Translations under genes and position numbers: made by a program | Part shown: one piece after another, positions 1 through 5,941 of the stretch | Layout of the letters: every line of letters begins with the position of its first letter | Numbering within the stretch: position 1 is the first letter of the stretch | From: Akkermansiaceae bacterium UBA985 | GTDB taxonomy: Bacteria; Verrucomicrobiota; Verrucomicrobiia; Verrucomicrobiales; Akkermansiaceae | Direction of reading: 5' to 3' | Length of the DNA: 5,941 nt | Assembly (NCBI GenBank): GCA_002292185.1 | Contig: DBBL01000105.1 | Location: forward strand, 1-5,941 | The notes under the pieces: generated by a model | The model's database searches: none | The model's input: the letters and a program-made list of their open reading frames with translations, nothing else | What the model was told of the DNA's origin: nothing

Positions 1-2976
1 CTCTCTCAATAGCTGAAATGGCACGGTAGGTCGCTCAAAGTGATGGCGAATTTCAGGCACTTCCAAGCACTCAGCCACCGCCTTTGAAGAGCCCGCTTCT
101 GAAAACTCTGGCAAGTCATCAAGCCAGGCAATTTGCTCAAACTGTTTGTGGACCCGATCACCAAAACTCATGCCCTTACTATTGCGTAGTAAATCACCCG
201 CTTGGTAGGCCGTAGTCTCGCTTGCCAGCTTGCGCGACATGCGAGCAGATGCCTCAGGCAGCTTCACCGAGGCCTTAGGCACTCCAGTTTCTACCGACTG
301 CACGACACTTTCATCAAATGTCAGCCAATCACCCGACTCATAGAGCACCGTGCATTTTTCGTCATTGATCTCTTCTTGGCGTTCTCCATGGGCTGCCGTT
401 GCCTCCCTGATCCAATCATCATATTTCGCCTTAGGTTGCCAATCCCCTTTCACAGGATCAAGAATGCAGTAGGTCGCTTTTTTAGCACGCGTCAGCGCCA
501 CGTATAAATTACAAAACCTCTCGTAACATTGATCTTCGGACCAGGCACCAGACATCTTAGCTAGGGCATTATCAGCATCGCAGATTGCTTGATTTGGCTT
601 TTTAATCACGTATTCAAGGTCCCCCATCTCCCCCTTACGCTCTAAGGCGTCAACCCGCCCAGAACTGGTGAATTCGCTAGAACTTATCAGCTCAGGAAGA
701 ATCACCATATCAAAGCCAAGACCCTTACATTTATGAACTGTCATCACTTGAATCATGCCCTCGTGACTAGTCTCTTTAATAGAGCGTGTTTCCAGCATCT
801 GCACCCATTCATTCAGGGTTCCTCCTCGGCTTGAAAAGTCAGCGGCGGCAGCTTGTATTTCATCGAGACGTGAATTTCCATATGCAGATATAGGCTGGGA
901 TTCCCGCAACCTAGAGATGATGCGGTTGAGTAAACATTGAACTCCTTGTTGAGCTAACTCATCAGTGAGCCACTGCCATTGTTGCTGCTGATGCTCGCTT
1001 CCAGATAGTTCAGCCAGCACTGCGCCCAGTGGGCTACTGCATACATGGATGTAGCCGAATGAATGCGCCGGATTTCGTAACCAGCGAAACAGGTCAAGAA
1101 TAACAGAGCCAATCGGCCCATCAGCAAGGTGGGTTTCAGACTCAGAGGCAACGGGCAAGCAGTGAGGTTCGGCGCGGAGATATTGTACGATTTCTGTTAC
1201 CTGTGCATTTTTACTCACCAGAATGGCACAGCTCATACCACGCTCAAGAGGTTTCACCTTCTTGATCACCGAGACCATGCTTCGATAGCGCGCCTCCTTT
1301 TTTTCATCCGATGCGGCACTAACGTCCACATCAGCCTCCATGACCATAGCATGACCGGGACCATCAGTGTTGGGTGTGTGCGCATGATAGATCCAACGGT
1401 CAATCGCAGCAGCTGGAAAAATCGCCCTCCACTTCGGATCGGATAAATCACAGACCGTATTGACCAGATCGAGCACAGCTTGTGTCGACCGATAAGAAAG
1501 ATCCATATCCCAATCAGCAAGACGATCCCCGTAATGTTTTTTGAGATCCTCAAACAGTCGAGGTTCACCACCGCGCCAGCCATAAATGCTTTGTTTACTG
1601 TCTCCCACAACAAAGACCGAACGCCCCCCTTCGGCATCCTGCATAATCTCATCGATAAGATTGCCCACGGCCTTCCACTGCGGCCGGGATGTATCTTGAA
1701 ATTCATCCAGCAGCCAATGATCGTAGCGCGCATCGAGCCGGAAATCGATCAGGTTTCGATCATCTCCATCCCATATCTGCAGTGCGCCCTCACCTGCCAG
1801 TAACATCGTTAAATCAGAAAAACAAAGTTTACCCCTATTGCGCACATGATCTCGATAGCGTTCTTCGTAGGCTGAGATGAGCTTGTAGAGACCTTGCGTA
1901 CGCTTCATGCAGACTTCGATTTCCGCTTTGATGTAATTGCCCACCAAGGCGCTCATCACCTTACCTATCTCAGTCGATATCTCATATTTATTTTTCTCCT
2001 CAACCTTACCACCCAGCTTGTATTGATCCCACAATGGGATCGCACGTTTCAGTTGGGTATTAAGATTAAGTGGAACCCCAGGCTGATACTGCTCGAGTAG
2101 ATCACATACTTTGAGCCACCCTTTCATGTAGGTCGCATGCGGGGTATAGGGTTTACCCATCATTGTCCGCAGCTCACGGGCTAGCTCCTTGATATCTCCC
2201 TCTGGATATGGGCATCCACTCAACCAGAGCTGGTCAGCACTCCCCCAGCAATCGTTATCGGGGCTACTCAGCCAGCGGTTCTGATGCATTTGGATGAAAT
2301 CCTCGAGCGTTTTACACAATCGGTTTTCCTGCTCCCCCCATGTGGCTTGCTTGAAAGACTGAATAAAGCCATCTCGATCTTGTTTGCCTGTTTTACGGTG
2401 TGAGAAAATAACCTTCATCACTGCCATGCGCTCCGCCGAGATTGCGGCATCCTCCATCAATTCAAAACCACTCAAGCCAAGCTCAAGGTAGAAATTACGC
2501 ACAATACGCACAAAGTAGCTGTCTAATGTGGAGAGTGCCAGACGATCCAATACATCAATGAGCTCGGCGAGCTTCTGCTGAAAAAATGAGGCATCCATCT
2601 TCGGCAAAACAAGCCCTGAGCCAGCAACAAGTGCCGGAATAGCTTCTGTGCCTTCAATGACCTGCCTGAGCTCGGCGGCTAGTTCATCCGCTTGCGGCTC
2701 GCTTGATGCTCCATCTGCCAGCCTCGTCATAATCCTGCCGGTAAATTCACCTGCCGCCTTACGTGTGAAGGTCAGGGCAATAATCTTTTCGGGGCTTTCC
2801 CCGAGCATCATCAGTGCAAGAAAGCGATTAGCCAGCTGAAAGGTTTTCCCGCTGCCCGCCGATGCCCGGATCATCGTGCTCTGAATAGTCGCTGCCATCT
2901 GTTGGTCATTCAACTCTCCCCATGCCGCGGTGACAAGTTTACAGTTCCAAGGCAGCTCGATTAAAGCTAGAATCAT
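1..2976 (-). CDS. RecB/AddA-like UvrD-family helicase-nuclease, 3' end beyond the left edge
   Basis: This is an ATP-dependent 3'-5' DNA helicase of superfamily 1, of the kind that processes double-strand breaks for recombination (AddA or RecB subunit). 992 codons are open without a stop and the frame runs off the left edge. Visible motifs in order: Q-motif-like LNDQQ (22-26); Walker A ASAGSGKT (38-45, K44); motif Ia TFTRKAAGEF (69-78); TLDSYFVRIVRNF (150-162); Walker B/motif II DEFQD (424-428); motif III GDSKQSIYGWRGG (458-470); motif IV LSYRST (493-498); motif V TVHKCKGLGF (746-755); motif VI YVALTRAKK (825-833, R830). The large gap between motifs Ia and II is typical of RecB/AddA and not of UvrD or Rep. 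GDRVH (939-943) looks like the start of the RecB-type nuclease domain, whose catalytic residues lie outside the window. Start: ATG at 2976 sits 2 bases from the divergent gene. An in-frame ATG at 2991, with a weak GAG upstream, would add five residues and overlap that gene. ATG 2898 would delete the Q motif. The helicase family is certain; AddA versus RecB is not, because no AddB, RecC or RecD partner is visible. Confidence 0.93.
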   Translation of the reverse strand, partial: MILALIELPWNCKLVTAAWGELNDQQMAATIQSTMIRASAGSGKTFQLANRFLALMMLGESPEKIIALTFTRKAAGEFTGRIMTRLADGASSEPQADELAAELRQVIEGTEAIPALVAGSGLVLPKMDASFFQQKLAELIDVLDRLALSTLDSYFVRIVRNFYLELGLSGFELMEDAAISAERMAVMKVIFSHRKTGKQDRDGFIQSFKQATWGEQENRLCKTLEDFIQMHQNRWLSSPDNDCWGSADQLWLSGCPYPEGDIKELARELRTMMGKPYTPHATYMKGWLKVCDLLEQYQPGVPLNLNTQLKRAIPLWDQYKLGGKVEEKNKYEISTEIGKVMSALVGNYIKAEIEVCMKRTQGLYKLISAYEERYRDHVRNRGKLCFSDLTMLLAGEGALQIWDGDDRNLIDFRLDARYDHWLLDEFQDTSRPQWKAVGNLIDEIMQDAEGGRSVFVVGDSKQSIYGWRGGEPRLFEDLKKHYGDRLADWDMDLSYRSTQAVLDLVNTVCDLSDPKWRAIFPAAAIDRWIYHAHTPNTDGPGHAMVMEADVDVSAASDEKKEARYRSMVSVIKKVKPLERGMSCAILVSKNAQVTEIVQYLRAEPHCLPVASESETHLADGPIGSVILDLFRWLRNPAHSFGYIHVCSSPLGAVLAELSGSEHQQQQWQWLTDELAQQGVQCLLNRIISRLRESQPISAYGNSRLDEIQAAAADFSSRGGTLNEWVQMLETRSIKETSHEGMIQVMTVHKCKGLGFDMVILPELISSSEFTSSGRVDALERKGEMGDLEYVIKKPNQAICDADNALAKMSGAWSEDQCYERFCNLYVALTRAKKATYCILDPVKGDWQPKAKYDDWIREATAAHGERQEEINDEKCTVLYESGDWLTFDESVVQSVETGVPKASVKLPEASARMSRKLASETTAYQAGDLLRNSKGMSFGDRVHKQFEQIAWLDDLPEFSEAGSSKAVAECLEVPEIRHHFERPTVPFQLLRE

Positions 2977-2981
2977 GCATG
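2974..2981. other. 8-base palindrome holding both divergent start codons
   Basis: CATGCATG is its own reverse complement. The plus-strand ATG at 2979-2981 starts the membrane-protein gene and the minus-strand ATG at 2976-2974 is the preferred start of the helicase gene. Each strand also has a second, out-of-frame ATG inside the same palindrome (2975-2977 plus, 2980-2978 minus); both lead quickly to stops. There is no intergenic room for promoters or ribosome binding sites, so these must lie inside the opposite coding sequence. The sequence is directly visible; any regulatory meaning is inference. Confidence 0.6.
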
Positions 2982-3668
2982 TTTGCAGCATTTGATCTCT
3001 ACGGCATTGGCCATACGGGGGCACTGGTCTGTCTGGCGGCGATTAGTATACTGATGATTTTGCGCTGCCGCAAAGACGCTGACTCAGGGCACGCCAAGTC
3101 AGCCTTGTCATTGCTTACATTCTGCTGCTTTGCCGCATACCCTATCAATCAAGCCGCATGGGAATCCACAGGTGGCGCGATCACGCTCGATGCGGTCATC
3201 CCACTCCATCTCTGTGATATAGCCGCATTTCTGTGTGGCTTTGCCCTCATCACAAGAAACCCTTTCCTCTGTGAACTATCCTATTTTTGGGGTCTTGCCG
3301 GCACCCTCCAAGGTTTATTAACCCCCAACCTCCCCTATGACTTCCCTCACCCGGTGTTCTTTGCTTTTTTTCTGCAACACGGAGTGGTCGTTATTACCGC
3401 ATTATTACTGCCTCTCGGGCTGGGTTGGCGCCCACGTCACGGGGCTTGGATCAAGGCTTTTGGCTGGCTTCTTGGCTATGCTGCGGTGGCATTCCTCACG
3501 AATTTGACCTTAGGAACCAACTTTGGCTTCCTCATGCACAAACCCAACGAAGCCAGCCTGCTCGACATGATGCCTGCTTGGCCTTTCTATATTTTGTTGA
3601 TGATCTGCATTGCCGGCCTAATGTTCTTTCTTCTTGGGCTCCCCTTTAGAAAATCAGAACAAAAATAG
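2979..3668 (+). CDS. TIGR02206/YwaF-family integral membrane protein
   Basis: A 229-residue, strongly hydrophobic protein with about seven membrane helices (roughly 14-29, 43-59, 76-92, 96-113, 126-146, 157-177, 202-222) and a short basic C-terminal tail (RKSEQK). It matches the layout I know for the YwaF/TIGR02206 (TP0381-like) membrane family, which is related to TMEM164: GIGHTGAL near the N-terminus (9-16), IPLHLCDIAAFLCG (74-87), YFWGLAGTLQGLLTP (102-116), FFLQHG (130-135), and HKPNEASLLDMMPAWPFYIL (187-206). Length is normal for the family. The function in bacteria is not established. Eukaryotic TMEM164 has been described as a lipid acyltransferase, and the conserved His and Cys in the third helix (H77, C79) would be the residues to compare. 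The ATG at 2979 gives the expected short lead before the first helix, and no clear Shine-Dalgarno sequence precedes it. The gene is divergent from the helicase and 73 bases upstream of ispH on the same strand. Family assignment is by recalled motifs, not a search. Confidence 0.87.
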   Translation: MFAAFDLYGIGHTGALVCLAAISILMILRCRKDADSGHAKSALSLLTFCCFAAYPINQAAWESTGGAITLDAVIPLHLCDIAAFLCGFALITRNPFLCELSYFWGLAGTLQGLLTPNLPYDFPHPVFFAFFLQHGVVVITALLLPLGLGWRPRHGAWIKAFGWLLGYAAVAFLTNLTLGTNFGFLMHKPNEASLLDMMPAWPFYILLMICIAGLMFFLLGLPFRKSEQK

Positions 3669-3741
3669 GTCGTGCTTTTCGTCTCAGTTTTGATTTAGTT
3701 CTCTACGCCCACCCTATCCAAACCACCTCATCAGCGATCCC
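3669..3741 (+). promoter_or_regulatory. Leader region of ispH, possible weak promoter
   Basis: This is the only gap in the window large enough for a conventional promoter. TTGATT (3690-3695) resembles a -35 box, but the best -10 candidate, TATCCA (3715-3720), is poor and the spacing is 19 bases. No terminator hairpin follows the membrane-protein gene, so read-through from it into ispH is equally plausible. The last 20 bases before the ispH ATG contain no purine-rich Shine-Dalgarno sequence. This is a weak call. Confidence 0.2.
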
Positions 3742-4992
3742 ATGCCCAACAATTCAAAAGATGCCCCTCAAAAAAGAAAACGTGTCAATGTACGTCGCCC
3801 AGATGTGATGGCGCTAGTTCAGGCTCAAGTCGAACAACATTACAGGTCATCTATTGTCGAAAAGATTAAATCCCATGGTGGAGAATTAACCGTTGGCAAC
3901 ACCACGATACGTTTAGCGAAACAGTTTGGCTTCTGTTACGGTGTCGAACGCGCTATCGACCTTGCCTATGCCACACGTAAAGTGTTTCCTGATCAGCGCA
4001 TCTTTTTGATTGGTGAAATCATTCACAATCCCGAGGTCAACAAGCAACTCAGCGACATGGGCATTGTCTCACTCCCCTGGAAGCAAATGACCGTCGAATA
4101 TGACGACCTCACAGAGGACGATGTGGTTATCGTGCCTGCCTTCGGAGCTCCAACAAGTTTTATGGATCGTCTGGCTGATATCGGCTGCCATGTGGTCGAC
4201 ACAACCTGCGGCGACGTCATGAAAGTTTGGCGACGTGTGCGAGACTATGCCAAAAACGAAGTAACGTCCGTCATCCATGGCAAAGCTGGTCATGAGGAAA
4301 CGAGAGCCACGGCCTCACGCGCCCTTGGCAAAGATAAAAACGGGCATTATTTAATTATCCTGACACTCAATGATGCCAATTACGTCTGTGAATACATTCG
4401 CGGCAACGGCAACAAGGAGGAATTCATGGAAAAGTTTGCCAACGATCATTCGGATGGATTTGATCCAGACCTCCACCTTTCACGCGTTGGTGTAGCCAAC
4501 CAAACCACCATGCTGCAAAGCGAAACAGAGGCCCTTCAAGAGCAGATCAGAGAAGCCATTCTTGATCGTGATGGCAATACTGAGAGTTACCACGTTTTTG
4601 ATACAATTTGCGGTGCGACGCAGGAGCGCCAAAACGCGCTTTTCACCATGCTAGAGAAAGTTGAACAAAAACCAATGGACGTGCTGCTGGTGGTTGGGGG
4701 GTATAATAGCTCCAACACAACTCACCTCGCTGAAATCGGCGAAAAAAACCTGCCAACGTTTTTTATTCGTAACGCCAAATGCATTAAGTCACTCGAGACG
4801 GTCGTTCACTACGACATCGATCACAGCAAAGAAATTGAGAGCAGCTACCAGGACATTTTGGAGAAGGACAAGCAAGTTGTCATCGGCGTAACCGCTGGAG
4901 CATCATGCCCTAACAACCTCATCGAATCTACCATCATCAGAATCATGGAGCTCAGAGGTGTCGACAAAGCGAGCCTCGAAGCGATTCAATAG
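3742..4992 (+). CDS. ispH: 4-hydroxy-3-methylbut-2-enyl diphosphate reductase, long form
   Basis: IspH (LytB) is the last enzyme of the MEP isoprenoid pathway. It reduces HMBPP to IPP and DMAPP with an oxygen-sensitive iron-sulfur cluster, in the cytoplasm. The three cluster cysteines are present: C65 in FGFCYGVERA, C156 in VDTTCGDV, C290 in FDTICGATQ. Substrate-binding residues also match the family: H95 (EIIHNPEV), H184 and catalytic-position E186 (HEET), T255/T256 (NQTTM), S323 and N325 (NSSNT), and S388 (TAGAS). At 416 residues it is about 100 longer than the E. coli type. The extra length is an N-terminal segment of about 55 residues, with basic KRKR and RRPDVM, plus internal insertions, as in the long IspH type of cyanobacteria, plants and several other phyla. 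C389 follows the conserved GAS, where many homologues have another residue. ATG 3742 is the first start after an in-frame TGA at 3691, so the start is firm despite the lack of a Shine-Dalgarno sequence. The stop is 7 bases from the stop of the convergent TPR gene. Confidence 0.97.
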   Translation: MPNNSKDAPQKRKRVNVRRPDVMALVQAQVEQHYRSSIVEKIKSHGGELTVGNTTIRLAKQFGFCYGVERAIDLAYATRKVFPDQRIFLIGEIIHNPEVNKQLSDMGIVSLPWKQMTVEYDDLTEDDVVIVPAFGAPTSFMDRLADIGCHVVDTTCGDVMKVWRRVRDYAKNEVTSVIHGKAGHEETRATASRALGKDKNGHYLIILTLNDANYVCEYIRGNGNKEEFMEKFANDHSDGFDPDLHLSRVGVANQTTMLQSETEALQEQIREAILDRDGNTESYHVFDTICGATQERQNALFTMLEKVEQKPMDVLLVVGGYNSSNTTHLAEIGEKNLPTFFIRNAKCIKSLETVVHYDIDHSKEIESSYQDILEKDKQVVIGVTAGASCPNNLIESTIIRIMELRGVDKASLEAIQ

Positions 4993-5014
4993 ATCAATAC
5001 TATTGATTCTTTTT
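4986..5014 (+). terminator. Possible rho-independent terminator of ispH
   Basis: A 7-base arm TCAATAG (4986-4992), a 7-base loop and the complementary arm CTATTGA (5000-5006) are followed by T5 at 5010-5014. Beyond a T-T mismatch, two more pairs can form (4984-4985 with 5008-5009). A competing tighter fold pairs ATCAAT (4993-4998) with ATTGAT (5002-5007). Both stems are AT-rich and therefore weak. The left arm contains the ispH stop codon and the right arm contains the stop codon of the opposite TPR gene. The T-run favours termination of plus-strand transcripts only; no T-run follows on the minus strand. Confidence 0.35.
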
Positions 5015-5941
5015 CCTCACGAGCTCGATGTGCTTACTAACGCGCTCTGCCTGATCTGCCTCCCCCAAATTGACCAACGATCGTTGAACTCCTGTTAAGG
5101 AGGCCATGTTGTGGGGGTATCTCTGCAACCCTTGATAGTATGCTTCGTAAGCATCTGCATGACGCCCTATACTGTAGTAGTAATCCCCTATACGGTTCTC
5201 CATCGGCGAGAGAACAAGCGGAGGCATCATCAGAGAAGGAACACCCTGCTTATCTCTGGCAGACATAAAGTGATTCAAGGCCGTTGACCTTACGCTGACA
5301 TCCCCAGCTGCAGCAATGAGTCCCGCAAGCTCCATGTCATAGATTGCCAAGCTACTGCCGGCATTGAAGTAATGCGTGAAATCAGCAGACATCATGGCAC
5401 CATCGACTACCCCAGCCAATTTCTTAATCAAGCCTCTCAGTCTTTCATTTCTCAATCTGTTAGCCACCTCAGACATTTGATCATCAATTGCTTTTCGGCT
5501 AGCTATATAGGCGGCAAGCGCCTCTATATATACCCCTGCAAGAGTGGGAAACCTAGAGTGATTAACAAAGGCTTCGACCTCTTCCCTCGGCGGCAGAGAC
5601 TCGAGAGCGCGGATCATATTTTCGCGATCATCGCGAGCTATGTAAAGCCGCGCCGGCAGGTGACAAGCGCGCCACAGAATGATTTGATTACCAGCCGACT
5701 GTGGGCGAGCAGGATCTGGCTTCAAGCCACGCAAGCTCATGGCAATCTTCATAGCGCCTGAAAAATCATCTCTCTGGAAAAGCGTATTAGCGAGGTAGCA
5801 CTTTGACTTTACGTAACCCTCACAATCATTGAGGTCTACTCCCTCTTGCTGCATCCATTTCTCATACAGCTTGATTGCACGTTCAAAAGCACGCTCGGCC
5901 AGCAAGTAATTACCTGCCCGCCACTCAAAATGACCAAGCGC
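5000..5941 (-). CDS. TPR-repeat protein, C-terminal part, 5' end beyond the right edge
   Basis: The reading frame is open from the right edge to a TAG at 5002-5000, giving 313 visible residues. The start lies outside the window. The TTG at 5905 is not a credible start, because twelve in-frame codons before it (ALGHFEWRAGNY) complete a helical repeat with the following LLAERAFERAIKLYEK. The pattern of small and aromatic residues fits tetratricopeptide-like helix pairs: residues 1-28, a YIARDDRENMIRALESLP stretch (about 100-117), and two near-canonical C-terminal repeats (about 250-278, with GDYYYSIGRHADAYEAYYQG, and 279-309, with LVNLGEADQAERVSKHIE). No transmembrane segment is seen in the visible part and no catalytic motif was recognised. 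TPR proteins usually serve as protein-binding scaffolds. What is fused upstream, for example a kinase, secretion or membrane domain, cannot be known from here. The gene converges on ispH with 7 bases between stops. Confidence 0.85.
   Translation of the reverse strand, partial: ALGHFEWRAGNYLLAERAFERAIKLYEKWMQQEGVDLNDCEGYVKSKCYLANTLFQRDDFSGAMKIAMSLRGLKPDPARPQSAGNQIILWRACHLPARLYIARDDRENMIRALESLPPREEVEAFVNHSRFPTLAGVYIEALAAYIASRKAIDDQMSEVANRLRNERLRGLIKKLAGVVDGAMMSADFTHYFNAGSSLAIYDMELAGLIAAAGDVSVRSTALNHFMSARDKQGVPSLMMPPLVLSPMENRIGDYYYSIGRHADAYEAYYQGLQRYPHNMASLTGVQRSLVNLGEADQAERVSKHIELVRKKNQ

Noticed and set aside
202..507. 101-codon plus-strand reading frame, with similar ones at 1129-1446, 1480-1803, 1689-1880, 1894-2100 and 2648-2839
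   Set aside because: All are antisense shadows of the helicase frame, with odd compositions and no domain pattern.
1266..1733. 155-codon minus-strand reading frame
   Set aside because: It lies in another frame of the same strand inside the helicase gene, between motifs II and IV. Its product has no recognisable pattern, while the helicase frame carries conserved motifs across the same bases.
2835..2898. Helicase start at ATG 2898, giving an N-terminus nearer to Walker A
   Set aside because: It would remove the LNDQQ Q-motif-like segment, and the purine-rich GGGGAGAG upstream is about 15 bases away, too far for good spacing.
4023..4293. Minus-strand reading frames within ispH, and a plus-strand one at 4661-4891
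   Set aside because: The ispH frame carries cluster cysteines and conserved motifs across this whole region, so these are shadows.
5372..5761. 129-codon plus-strand reading frame opposite the TPR gene
   Set aside because: The antisense product has no recognisable features, and the minus-strand frame shows TPR-like periodicity throughout.
5000..5905. TPR gene starting at TTG 5905
   Set aside because: The frame stays open to the window edge and the residues before the TTG fit the repeat, so the true start is outside.
1..5941. Search for defence islands, CRISPR arrays, insertion sequences, tRNA genes or tandem repeats
   Set aside because: A read of both strands showed no regularly spaced repeats, transposase motifs or cloverleaf candidates. 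A lone RecB/AddA-like helicase is better read as housekeeping recombination than as a defence system.

Overview
The window holds four protein-coding genes that fill almost all of it. Two are cut by the window edges. No RNA genes, insertion sequences, CRISPR arrays, phage genes or long repeats were seen, and no stretch above 300 bases lacks a gene. Base composition looks roughly balanced. The bacterium makes isoprenoids by the MEP pathway, with an unusually long IspH (416 residues). It also has a RecB/AddA-type helicase-nuclease and starts genes without clear Shine-Dalgarno sequences. Together these fit the PVC group, perhaps Verrucomicrobiota, but that is an inference from gene style and not a phylogenetic result.

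Layout: bases 1-2976 (minus strand) encode the first 992 residues of a RecB/AddA-like UvrD-family helicase whose C-terminal nuclease continues past the left edge. Immediately next to it, divergent and with only 2 bases between the chosen start codons, lies a seven-helix membrane protein of the TIGR02206/YwaF type (2979-3668, plus). After a 73-base gap comes ispH (3742-4992, plus). It converges, with 7 bases between stop codons, on a TPR-repeat protein (5000-5941, minus) that is open at the right edge.

The genes do not form an obvious single pathway: DNA break repair, an uncharacterised membrane protein, isoprenoid synthesis and a TPR scaffold. ywaF and ispH share strand and could be co-transcribed. 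The most curious points are the two compact gene junctions. An 8-base palindrome carries both divergent start codons, and an inverted repeat carries both convergent stop codons. I found no convincing undescribed system here; the window reads as core chromosome.
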